Shown here: positions 1 to 11,286 of the stretch, piece by piece
How positions within the stretch are numbered: position 1 is the first letter of the stretch
How the letters are laid out: the number at the start of each line of letters is the position of its first letter
From: Mantis religiosa
Taxonomy: Eukaryota; Arthropoda; Insecta; Mantodea; Mantidae
Reading direction: 5' to 3'
Assembly (NCBI GenBank): GCA_030765055.1
Contig: CM060947.1
Location: 106,064,564-106,128,563 of the forward strand
DNA: 64,000 nucleotides
The notes under the pieces: generated by a model
What the model was told of the DNA's origin: nothing
The model's input: only the letters and a program-made list of their open reading frames with translations
The model's database searches: none
Position numbers and translations under genes: made by a program

Positions 1-454
1 ATCACCTAAATACCTTTCACGCTCCCAATTTCAGAACTACTGTTAACGATAAAGTAACAAATTAAATTACCAGCAATAGCTGGACTGTATGTGTCAGCTG
101 TAAACTAAACACACTTTTGTACAGTGCTAGACATTGTTACTATATTGTATCCGTGTTAAGAAACACACATTTGTATTACTCCGCACCCACGTGCACAAGC
201 GTTACAGATGACAGTGACACTTTGGCCCATGAGTTACACCTTATTACATTCAAACAAGTTGTATGCACAAGAGTAGCTTACCAGTAGGTTTTGTTTTGTA
301 GGTTTTGTTCGCGGAAATCGCTCACAGTAAAGTGCTGCTTAGGACGGCAGGAGTATAGTTGAATCTGATGTTTAGCTTGGTATTTGTTTTATGAAGCCTA
401 CTGGGTTTTAATATGGAAAGCTCATATAGAGCATAGAGTACAGTAAAGTAGCTA
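1..454. other. No recognisable gene
   Basis: AT-rich sequence leading up to the first LTR. I see no coding exon, RNA gene or repeat family that I can name here. Confidence 0.5.
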
Positions 455-919
455 GTGTCACCCGAACGTCGGAACTCCCTATAGAACCGGCCGGCAGCAG
501 CAGGAGATGGAGGCGTTCGGCCACGCCCACTCATTTGTCATATAGAGGTAACGAGGGGTGGCTGGAAAAACATGACTGTGCCGCTCTTTCTCGAACTTAC
601 GGGATATTTCATCCAGTCCAGAACCTTCTAGATTGGTCAGTTGGTCCGATATAAGCAACGCGTCGGGCTGGAGGAGAGTCAGTTCTTGGCGACCTGTGAG
701 GAGCGCCCAGTGAGGGGACGGACTGCGTACGTGCGTCGGAGGAGTTTACGTAATTGCGAGTGCAAGTGGAACTGTAACGGACGAACTGGTGAATCGTAAT
801 TGTGTGCATTACGTAATTCTGTGTAATTGGCACGTGTTAAACTGTAAGTCGGTGGAAATAAAGAACATTTTTGAGTGGTGCAATTGGACTTTTAATTTCG
901 CGAACACACAAAGTCACAC
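455..919 (+). mobile_element. Solo LTR (copy 1) of an LTR retrotransposon
   Basis: The last 60 or so bases share a long stretch with the LTR at 59,055-59,540: AATAAAGAACATTT, then TTGGACTTTTAATT, then CGAAC and an ACA-type end. Aligning the ends gives boundaries GTGT...ACAC, with the usual TGT...ACA core. Inside, a TATA-like TATAAG near 650 is followed about 29 bases later by the arthropod initiator TCAGTT in the context GAGTCAGT, and an AATAAA polyadenylation signal lies near 857. No gag or pol sequence adjoins it, so it reads as a solo LTR. I found no convincing target-site duplication, and the 5' edge is the least certain part. Confidence 0.6.
649..684 (+). promoter_or_regulatory. LTR core promoter (TATA + Inr)
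   Basis: TATAAG at 650 and TCAGTT at 679 lie about 29 bases apart. The second LTR in this window has the same arrangement (TATTTAAG, then GAGTCAGT 29 bases on), which supports a real RNA polymerase II promoter design. Confidence 0.55.
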
Positions 920-1086
920 TACAGTAGCATTGGCAGTTTCTTATTGTTTTCCACTACTCATTAATTTTATTGAAACAGGTGAACACTCTTGGTGACATAC
1001 CATTTTGAGTAGCAAATGAAAACGCTTCATATAAATAGAAAATGTTTCTCGTTTTCTATACCACCTCCAAGACTGCTGCTTCCGGA

Positions 1087-1636
1087 CTGGTCTGGACCAC
1101 CTTACGGAGGGGATTCGGCTCGAAGGTCCAAACTTGATCTATTGTATCTATGCCCCCAATTGGGGCACGGTGTGGAGGCGAGAAGAGACAGAGGGCGGCT
1201 GTCCCAAGGACCATGACAATGCAGAGGGCAGGGTCTCTTCACTTTATCAGTTGGAAACTCCCCGGCCGGCCAGAATAGCCAGCATCTCACCCTACTGTGG
1301 TCCAGAAACGGCCCCACTAAACTGGGTTCGGAGACCGTTCTACTGAGGAGGAGGTTTCACCAAGAGCATATCATCCTGCCAAGCAACGCCGAGGCATCCA
1401 CTGATAGATACTTCTACCCTGAAGTAGACCACCAGATAAGATAAGAGATGTGTAATGCTAAGAGAGATGAAATGAAGAGACAGGAAAATTGGGTGACGCA
1501 ATTAGCCTACCTAATATTCACTTGGCGACCCGGGAAAACTCCCGCAAAAGCTCATGGGTCGGGTAGCTCGGCCATGGGAATCGAACCCGGACCTCCCGAA
1601 TGCGGACCACAGACGAAACCGCTTGAGCCATCCCGT
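1087..1636 (-). mobile_element. tRNA-derived SINE, family B (copy 1)
   Basis: On the minus strand the head carries a box A-like TGGCTCAAGCGG (plus-strand 1619-1630) and a box B GGTTCGATTCC (1577-1587), the two internal RNA polymerase III promoter elements of tRNA genes. A body of about 450 bases follows, ending in AATCCCCTCCGTAAGG. The whole length is collinear with the copy at 18,393-19,585, which shows it is a dispersed family. It is unusually long for a SINE. The exact 3' end and any target-site duplication are not clear. Confidence 0.7.
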
Positions 1637-2630
1637 TGTTTCTAACCTCAAAATTCTAATTTTACAGTGCTTTTCAATTTTTGATTTGCCAGTATACACA
1701 CAGCTTAATTGCTATAGCTCACGTTTGCAGAGAAAATGGATGGAATTACAATGAATTCTCAAACGAGACCGATGTCCAAGGGTTGTAGGTTAGTCAGCTG
1801 GCATTTTTCTTGCCATCGCAAGGGAATCCGTAGAAGAACGCCTTATGCAGCTAAATTCTCCTAAACGAGATGAAAGATTCTCTCTGTTAGTTATACAGTA
1901 ATAGTTATCTGAACATTTGGCTGTATGAACTTCCTACATTTGTCAGATAAGAATAATGTACACAATGAAAGTGTTATTTCACAAGCTCCGTGAAAGAAAA
2001 AAAAAACCTGTTTTTGATTAATTCCACTTAAGTATCACTTTTTCGCTTCTTATTTATTTTATGCTCAATTCGTTGCAATTGTTTATCAATTAGAAATCAG
2101 CATATAGCAATTATTATAAATAACTTCAGATTAAAATGCGATTTTCGAACACATGTAAAACTACCTGCAAATGTGTAAGGATCTGCATATATTTAAAAGA
2201 TTTAGGCAGCACTTATAACCTAGCTAAGACAAGAAGAACCAATAGGCAATAATAATAAGCAATGCGAAAGCTGTAATGGAAAAAGTGACGGTTATTATCA
2301 CTTTTTAAAGCTTTCTTCTTTTCTACAAACATTTTATTCCAGTAATTATACTTCTTCTTGCGTGCTAAATGTAATTAAATCGCTGTAATGGAGTTGTTAT
2401 AGCATGAGAGATTATCGCGCAAATAAAGCGGTAGCAGCCCATGCAGTTCAAATGCGTTTAGGAAGAGCCATTAAACAATTATGAGCCATCGATTACTCTC
2501 TGATTACATTCACACACACTACAGTTGCATTTCAGGAATTTGTAACATGCAAAGTCGTATAAAATGGAAGGGAATCTAAATTGTGCACGCCAACACGTTT
2601 GGATAGATATGTTTTAACTTCACGCTTAAG
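1637..2630. other. No recognisable gene
   Basis: AT-rich spacer with scattered stops in all frames. No motif or repeat that I can identify. Confidence 0.5.
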
Positions 2631-3713
2631 GGATGCAGCACCGAAAACCCCAAATCCAGGAATTTTCAAACCAATCTTGCTGAAATTTTTACCACTTAGT
2701 TCTGATGCATAGTGTACACAGTATTCAAAATTTGGTTTTTATATCTTCAATAGTTTTTGAGTAATTCATTTGTGAAGTTCAAAATTTGGGCAAAATTCAA
2801 ACCGCTCCACGTGATGAAAATTTTCAAAATTTTAATTTTTCTATTTCTAAAAATATTCAGATGGTTATGAAACAAATATCTATCATATGAATTTCTTATA
2901 CTGCCTTTAGTTCCAGAGGAAAAAAATTACGTATGGAGCAAACAAAACAGCCAAAAATAATTAAACCTTTGATTTTATATATCAATAAATTTAAGAATAT
3001 AGTGAATATTAAAAGTTCATATAATAGAAACCGTTTTTTCCTTCTAAGAACATGTGTTTAAAATGTTATAGGGACTAAATCAAAACTGCATCGTGTGGAA
3101 CATTTTCAATGACAAAAAAATGTTGAAAAAGCTATAACTAAGTCAAATTTTAATATCCAAAAAATTTTCCTTCTCAGCTACATACCTTAAAGCAGACTAA
3201 AACCCTCCAGATATGACCCTCCTGTCTCTTCCTTCTCTCATCTGCAGCAGTTTTCTTCAATTTTAGTTTCCTTCTGGATGTTTTAGAAGTTACCTTCGCA
3301 GAAATTGCTGAAGAAGTAAGCGTAATTGGTCCTTCCCTTGGCTAATTTTTAAAGATGCTGGTGAAATCTGTGTCCACTACGCCTGACTGCAGCTTGAGTG
3401 AGGCAGAACAACCAAAGTTGAATTCACTGATGGTTGATGTCACAGCAACCTGAAGTCTCTTCTCTGACACAAAAATTTCTTTGGGGCAATTATGCCATAT
3501 CATGTTATGTAAACTTTCATTTGCATTTTGTGTCTTACCCAATGTACATCTTCCTAGAATTTCATCCGATGCCAGCGTTTGGTACGCAGGCATTAGTTTT
3601 ATTACATCAGGCCTCAAGTATGTTCCCATTGTTGTGTTATGTTTAGGCGTTTCTTCCCAATTTTTTGTGTGTTTGTTTAAACGTGTCCTCGTTCTTATAT
3701 CTTTTAGTTTCAT
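2631..3713 (-). pseudogene. Mutator-like (MULE) transposase C-terminus and 3' flank
   Basis: An open frame of 123 codons on the minus strand (3,342-3,713) contains the block GKTQNANESLHNMIW followed by CPKEIFV. This resembles the Q-N-x-N-E-S...W...PK-x-x-F-V signature of the animal Mutator-like transposase group. Below 3,342 a second frame continues with a basic KLKKTAADERRK segment, as at the C-terminus of that group, so the frame is broken near 3,340. The AT-rich stretch 2,631-3,190 is probably its 3' untranslated part. The N-terminal half is missing, so this is a truncated, inactive copy. The family call is from memory of the motif and was not searched. Confidence 0.55.
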
Positions 3714-5090
3714 TCTACATTATTGTTTGTAATATAAACAATTTTAGAGCCATATATTCCCATTTAATCGGTTTTCTAGCATTTTTCTAACATTCATCGA
3801 ATTGACCAAATTTAACAGAGGAAAATACTGAAGATGACCCTGCAGTCGTACCACCACTCACACCCTCTAAAAGTCACTGTTTTAATTAAAATAACAGTGT
3901 TATAGTTGGAATTAAATCATAAGTAGAGCATTTCATCTGTATTATTTACGCATCAAAGCGTCATGCCAAAACTCTCTCACTCTTTATCTTCCCCAACTAC
4001 AAGGCAAACATCCGCTCTTTAGTCATAGGAGGACAGTTGGTACGCAGTTTGCTCGAGACAATGAGATGCTCCGCCAATTTCTTCATCGCGTAAAGTATTT
4101 CTAATTAAAGAATTCTGTAATTCCTAGACCTAAAAAGCATTTATACAAAAGATTCCGGTGTATGTGTGTGTTTGGTAATTCCTTTAACACTGCAAAGCTC
4201 TATTCTTTCTAATAAATACTACAAAACACCTAATGTCCTCAAATAGATGACTAAAATTATTTACAAAGAGCTCACTGGAATACCATGCAGCAGAAAATAT
4301 AAGACATTTTCATGGCTAACGTTAACAAAAATGAGCAATAGTAATCAGCAAGCTTGTATGATACATCCAATCCTTTTTATTGTTATGATAAATGTTTTAA
4401 TATACATAGTTCTAGCTTACTCTGTGGTGTATGCACACAATGCTTCTTTCCTTAATAGTCATGGTGATAACTCATTTCTACCTATAATGTGTTTCAAATG
4501 GGAAGGTAGCGCTACAATGTGAGCAACCAATCGGAGTCCTGCGGTGTTGCTGTATTGCATTCCCCCTAAGTGATGTGTGATGAGCGGCACACTATCGATC
4601 TCTAATAAACACTATCAGCGCTAAGACAAAAATTCAGATTTTATAAAAACTGATCCATGAGGAAGGAGAGAGTAATGTATTTAACATAATCGTAAAAACC
4701 CCATGTTTTAGATCAAATTGTTTTCCTAATACAAATAAATAAATAAATAAATAAATAAATACCATTATATTATAACACGCATTGCGACGTAAGCACTGTA
4801 TTGAACACCATTATTGTTTGGCATGTATGCGTGAACATATATTTGAAATTACTCAGAACTGAAACATAAAAATTTGACATGACGTGGTAAAAGAAATACT
4901 TTGAATAATACAAGGTGTTTGTTAAATTCGATGAGAGGAAACGATACACTTCTTGCTAAATTTGTCTGGTCACATTATATCTTTGTTTATGAAGAGAGAG
5001 TTCAAAGCATCATTATTCAATTTCTCTTCCATGAAAAAGTGTATCAGCTGAATCAATGAGACGTGATCCACCTCCCCTTCCCTTTACTAC
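3714..5090. other. No recognisable gene; small (AAAT)n tract
   Basis: AT-rich DNA. A short AAAT tandem tract runs from about 4,732 to 4,760. A 91-codon open frame at 4,247-4,522 has no recognisable motif and is probably chance. Confidence 0.45.
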
Positions 5091-5162
5091 TACTAGAACA
5101 ATCCAATAGAGTTAATGTGGGCTCAAATTATGTTGCAAACATAAATAATATTTTTAAACTGA

Positions 5163-5360
5163 CTGACGTTGAATGAGTTATTCACGAAGAAATTGACAAG
5201 GAACACAACAAGACTGGAAAAACTGCGTGAGACCTCAAGTAAACTACAAGAAGACGACTTTTGGAAAGAAATAGCATGTAACGAGATTTTGGAACCTATC
5301 ATCATAAATTTGCAGTATTCAGACGATGAAGACAATGACAATGACGCATTATCTCTTAAG
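5163..5360 (+). other. Possible internal exon ending in a consensus splice donor
   Basis: A plus-strand frame is open from 5,163 (stop at 5,160-5,162) through a charged segment ending YSDDEDNDNDALSLK, and meets CTTAAG|GTAAGT at 5,361, a very good 5' splice donor. The composition (lysine/glutamate-rich, then an acidic run) looks more protein-like than the surrounding frames. Against it, I see no good acceptor just upstream; the nearest pyrimidine tract plus AG is near 5,070-5,095, beyond the stop in this frame. It could be a host exon, a relic of one, or chance. I do not recognise the protein. Confidence 0.25.
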
Positions 5361-6610
5361 GTAAGTAACATTCACAGCTATACGAATGCACCGCTGGTAT
5401 TTTCGTAGGATTAGAAAAATAAGAAATTCATAAATTATAATTAACTTTAAACTAAATATTTAAAACATTTGCGTAATATACGAATATTTATGTTGCAATT
5501 ATGACTTCAATAACTGCATTATTATAAAACTTTGGAAAATTCAGTTTGCGTTCCCTAACGTCTAGCGGCAGGAACACTTGCAAGTGTGCAAGAGAGAGAG
5601 AGGGACATATAAAAAGAGTGGGGATAACAAGGTGGCAACAGTGAAGGCTTTAATGCATCTGATTCGCTACAGGCGAGAACTCTTCCCATTTGAAACACAT
5701 AATAGAATGTCACACTCCGCATATTGCTTCCTAAACCAAAAATTAAAAAGTGTGTACTGCCAATGGGATTATTTTTAATAAGTGATAAAACTAATGCACT
5801 AACTTTTACTTTGAAATCTACTGAAACAAAAAAAGATATATCTAATTGACTCATTATAATCAAGGCACCATATTCAATTGAAGAATTAAATTCATTTATA
5901 GTTGTAAATTGTTAACACAAATGCACAAATCCAGTGTTCAAAGGCAGTACGATACACTATACAATAGAGACTAGTGTCAGGAAAAGTCGTAAGCTTACAC
6001 GGCAGAAGTCTAACTTATAGATAGAAGAATTTTCCGGGCTCAAGAGAGAGACCAGTGTGTTTCCAAATCAGATGATTCATTTGGTGGCCTGAAAGTGCAG
6101 AATTTTTGTATTCTGCAACTTCATCTATATCTTTTGTTATGTGTTAAGGACTTCTGCATTATGTAAAACTACCCAAATGTTATTTTATGAGATAATTACA
6201 GAACCAAACAGAAATCACAAATGTTAAAACCTTCACCTACTGTAATTATTATCTAAAAAGAACTCGACCATTGCTGTGGATGATGTTCCACATAGTTACT
6301 CACATGCAATACAGTCATGAATATCAGGAGGTATTTCATCAATTATTATGGCTACCAGTGCTATACAAAATTACATTTAAAATGGATAAATGGGAGGATT
6401 TATTACATAAATCTTTTGGATTATTATACAATAATTTCACAAAGTATGGGGAGAGGTAAATTAAATTAATCAAATATCATTTAAGTTTAAAAAGGTGACC
6501 TTCCAATATTGAATAAATTATCTTGTAATTAATAGTTTCATTAGTATAAATGATAAAACTAAACTAAGCTTTTGAACATTTTCGTAGCAATATTGTATTT
6601 TATGTTTTCA
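5361..6610. other. No recognisable gene
   Basis: AT-rich DNA with a short GA tract at 5,588-5,601. Open frames here are short and lack motifs. Confidence 0.45.
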
Positions 6611-7860
6611 TACGAGGATGGTTCGTTCAGTACCCGTGCTAGGAATGCGGTTTCCAATTTTTTCATAACACAATTTAATTACTTCTCAACATAGTGCCTG
6701 CCCGCTTCGGTTGCGTGGTGGTAGCATATCTGCCTCACGTTCAAGAGGTCCTGAGTTCGAATCTCGGTCAGAGTGAGTTACATGGATAAGGTTTTTCCGG
6801 GGTTTTCCCTTATCCTGAAAGACGAATGTCGGGTAACTCTAAGCAACATGGACCCTGGGCTCATTTAAGCATCATTTCACCGATTCCATTCATCGTCCGA
6901 TACGACAACATTGGAGGACGTAAGTTACAAAACAAAAAACAAAAAAAAACATAGTGCCTTCTTTGGTATATGCCCTTTTCCCGATGATCCGGCCAATTTA
7001 ACCCCCCAAAAAATAGGAATTTCAATTTTATTGAAACACACCTTTCATTTGTTTAAATTTTGACCCTGTGAGTAACTTTTTCATGTTTGAGAACGAAAAG
7101 GAATCTCATGGAGCAGGTCGGTGTGGCAATTAACTCATACTGCAATTAATGCAATTTGGCGGCGACTACACTGGATGAATGTGCCGGTGCCTTATGATGG
7201 AGAAACAGCACTATCTTCTTCGCACAGCGGACCGTCTTTGTCTTCTTTGGAGTAGTCTCACCAGAAGCAAACTTTTTTTTTGCTTGCTTTCCGAAGTATG
7301 ATTAATAATCCAGGTCAGAAGTAAATAAAAAAACCTTCGGATTTGGCTTAAATAGTTGCACTCACAACTTCAAATTTCTCAGGCGCACCCGCTTGTTGCC
7401 CAATGTACTCATCGGGCCGACATATTTTCATCTCCAACTTATCACGCAAAGTATGAACTGCTGTTCCCGTCAAAGTACCCTCCGCCATTGCCACTTTGCG
7501 AGAATCATATCAATGATTTCCTCGGTCACATTTGCCAGCCATCCCATCAATAACAGATGCTCGACCACCTTTTAAGTGGTTTAACCAATATCTGTTACCA
7601 TAGATGGCGAATGGTCCCATGAGCAACGTCGGATTTCGCTTTATCTGCTGTAAGTTTTCCATCCAAATATAAAAAAGTAAATCACTAAATGAAACTGCTT
7701 TTTTTTTCATTCTAGCAAAAACACATCTCAAGTACAAACTAGTCTTCAATACCAATTTGGTTTTGTCGATGTGTAATGATGCAGTACAATAATTGCACAC
7801 CAACTTGTCTTAGCAGTACCGACTATTTTGAAACAGGGTAATTATTAAACCGGCATCGTA
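6611..7860 (-). mobile_element. mariner-like element (degenerate), split by a SINE
   Basis: The left end TACGAGGATGG...TCAGTACCC and the right end GGGTA...ACCGGCATCGTA form degenerate inverted ends, each with TA at the outside. Reading the minus strand, a frame near 7,560-7,640 contains YGNRYWLNHLKGGRASVID, which resembles the VYG...W...F-x-x-GR-x-S-x-x-D helix-turn-helix region of mariner transposases. A C-terminal GIYQRRHYVEK lies near 6,960 and resembles the family ending GIYTKEGDYVEK. The coding region between is riddled with stops and frameshifts. Without the SINE and its duplicated target the element is about 1.0 kb, a normal mariner size. Confidence 0.55.
6700..6947 (+). mobile_element. 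tRNA-derived SINE, family A (copy 1), with 12-bp TSD
   Basis: The head CCCGCTTCGG...GTGGTAGCATATCTGCC and the box B-like GAGTTCGAATCTC mark a tRNA-related origin. A conserved body follows (GAGTTAC...TTTTCCGGGGTTTTCCC...CATTCATCGTCCGATACGAC...GGAGGACGTAAGT) and then an A-rich tail. The perfect 12-base direct repeat AACATAGTGCCT flanks it at 6688-6699 and 6948-6959, which defines the insertion and shows it landed in the pre-existing mariner element. Confidence 0.85.
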
Positions 7861-8028
7861 CGTACCTCTGTTTTAAGTATGAAAAGACAATTCGTCATGT
7901 ATGAGAGAATACTTTTGAGAGAAAAAAGAAATATGTAATAATGAGGAGTAGGAAGGGGCAGGGAATAAGTCATCCAGTAGATAAACCATCATAGGTATAC
8001 GACATGTAAAAGAACTTTAAATGATGAT

Positions 8029-8245
8029 GATATATAAGGGCGCTCAACTACGGCGGTCATCAGCGCCCTTTAAAAAAATAGTCATGGCAAAAGCCAGATA
8101 TAAAGCTTTCTAAAAACTAACAAGTGTAACAAAACCTATTAAAAGTACACGTACATAAAAACATCAATCAAAGCCTATTAAAAATTTCGTTCACTAAATC
8201 CTAAACTCTAAACTAGACAAGAATCTAAAAACCTTCTCCACGCAC
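8029..8245 (-). mobile_element. LINE 3' UTR, same family as 18,426-19,098
   Basis: From the ATGATGATG tract and AAGGGCGCTC...CAGCGCCCTTT (able to fold as a stem) through to CCTTCTCCAC, this matches the 3' end of the LINE at 18,426, on the minus strand. The ATC repeats at the left are the LINE tail. The match stops abruptly near 8,245, so the copy is 5'-truncated or recombined with the GC-rich sequence that follows. Confidence 0.65.
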
Positions 8246-8385
8246 GGCCTACACGTGGGTTGGCCTGTTGACCGTCTCCCTCAACCACGAAGAGGAGCCC
8301 ACACGAGGTAGACTTGGCTCGGGACCCCGGGTGCGCCAAACCCGTACCTACCGAAGTAGGCCCCTGGGGGGAAAGAACTTCAAGC
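8246..8385. other. GC-rich unclassified block
   Basis: A sharply GC-rich segment (for example GGGACCCCGGGTGCGCC) directly abuts the LINE 3' end. It contrasts with its AT-rich surroundings and has no recognised coding motif. It may be part of an alternative version of the neighbouring retroelement. Confidence 0.3.
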
Positions 8386-8485
8386 CTAATAGAGACCTCT
8401 GAGCAAAATTAAGCGGTATTTCACGCCCATTATAAAATGGGAAGATGAGAACCACAGCAGTTAAACGGACTGCATAAATAAATAA
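8386..8485 (+). repeat. Unclassified dispersed repeat Y (copy 1)
   Basis: The series AGAGAC-TCTGAGC-AAATTAAG, then TTCACG, then GAACCACAGCAGTTAAA, then CATAAATAA recurs in the same order at 36,497-36,590. Two copies in one window imply a dispersed family. No coding or promoter features are visible. Confidence 0.5.
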
Positions 8486-8729
8486 GCCTCCATCCCTCAT
8501 GCGATTTGTAAATGTTTGTAGACAGCAAACGTGCCTTAAGTGATCCTTGGCACTGTTGTTTATAGATTGTGTGTAGACAACTTTAACCCAACTGCTTAAG
8601 AACTCCTATGGCCGGTATTGACAATATCTACACTACAGATAGCTTTGTAGAACTAATATCATTAGCAGTAAAATTAATTCTTAGCTGTTTTTTCTTTTAA
8701 TAATGGTATTCGTTTGCACAAATGAATGA

Positions 8730-9254
<525 letters not shown>

Positions 9255-11286
9255 AATTAATACAAAACACATCATATCACTAGTCTACACAATGCTTTCT
9301 ACGCATCACATGCATTTTGCATACTTAACATTATAAAGTTTCCTAAACATTTGGGCCTAAGAAGAAACGTAAAATCTCATTCTCAACAAAAACTGTTTAC
9401 GATGTAACTTTAATATTATATTGTAAGTTTTGTAGATTAAATATAATTTATTTTTATTTTTTCTTTGACGGTGTTGTCACACATGCTGTTAGATATCCTT
9501 GCTTCACTTCCAATAAGGTAGTGGTAGCAGAACATGCATAAAGTACCACTGACTAGTATGATGGACGCAGCCAGTACTAACAGCCGTAAGGAATGTATTG
9601 AGCCAATGATTTTATGATTCCAATAAAGTCATAAATTGTTTTTATAAAAAATGAGCTTTGGCATGCTGGGATTCCGCAATAATTATAACAATAATTCTAA
9701 ATTGAAGAAGTTCCGCAAAATAAACCGTATAATCACAAATTTTCTTAGATCATCTATACAAATTTTAGCTTCTGTAGAGGTAGCGATTGTGACTTTGTTT
9801 GGCTCTCAGTATTACTTCATTTACGAATATAAGCTTTTAAGTGGTAATTTGCATTCGTAAATAATGTAATATAGCTCAGTTTTCAGTACCAAATCACCTA
9901 TATTTTCTTCGCAGTGTAATGAATCTCATAACGCAGCCTGTTCTTTCTTCCGCTTCATTCGCATGAGAGTCTAACACAGGACACCCTTCTCTCGCACGCT
10001 GAGCTGCACTCTGCACGTCACAATAACCTATTAACTTGAATAACCCTCACTTTACGTCGAATCAACATCTCACTCACTTAGCATTTGTCGCAGGTATGCG
10101 AGTATACTTTGGTAACCTGAGTTTGGAGAGATTTCGAAGATGAGGGAAAAGATTTTAAAATGCTCTCTTAATCTCTGATAGCATTTCTGGTATTTACGTT
10201 GATGAGAGTACCGCCCTTCTTATCTCTCCAACTAAACGGTTAGCCGAGGCTATGACCTCCATCCACTAGACAAGCTCGGCTCGCGTATGTGCGTTTTAGC
10301 GTTTTATGCATCTAGGCAGTCATACAGACTCGTACGTGTTTCATAGTAGTGATTTTAACATAATAGCCGCAGTAGCAAAAACCCAATTGCTGCTATGGCT
10401 TTCCAGCAGAGAAATAATATTTATATTCTTAACTAGTTAAGTAGTTAAAAGTTGAAACAAAAGCTTACTAAGCCGGGGATGCCTTAATCGTTTTTCACTT
10501 TGTTTCAAATTCCCTATAATGAAATTATTATGTAGATTTCGTGATTCACCAAACAAAATCAAAGGATGTAAATGGACAAAATATAGAGGAAAAAACACAT
10601 TGGTAGAACCACATTAGCGGATCAGATTTAGCAGCCAGCTGCATTATGTAGCTAATTGTTTTAATACTTGTGTTACAGTTGGCCATAATTACCCACACTG
10701 GTGCACCGCTTGTTATTTAATGTTCAGTAATAAATATGAGTTGGTAATAACGGTATTCCATAAAACGAATGAAACAAGAATCGTACAGCGATGAATTTTT
10801 TTACAAAACACCGTTTATCACTATGAAATTAATACCGGCTTTATCATTTTGCGAGAGCATTCTCCTTCATTTTAAAAAATACAAACTTTATGCCAAGTAA
10901 TGCATTTTCTACATAACTTATACAGTATGTTCATAAACTGAAATAAGAATATTATTCATTAAACTGACACTTAATATACCTTAGTTAATCAATGAGTTAA
11001 CGTGCGTCAAATTATTGAAAGCCACAGACATTTAATGAGAATTACGTTGTGATACAGGCCTAGGCTTTCAAGATTAATTAGACTGACTTTTAGTAACAAG
11101 TGACAAACTGTGCTTTGGCCTCATTTTGTGCTTTATTTATTCGCCTATTTTTATATGTTTCTAGTCACATAAATACGCGACTAACAATTTACACTTTTAT
11201 TAATAAGCCCATATGAATTGTATGTACAAATACGTACTTCAAAATTCACTTATATGCTTACAAATAGGTGATATACTTGATAAACC
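9255..11286. other. No recognisable gene
   Basis: About 2 kb of AT-rich DNA. A 69-codon frame at 9,651-9,860 has no recognisable motif. A somewhat more GC-rich stretch runs from about 9,940 to 10,330 without an identifiable feature. Confidence 0.45.
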
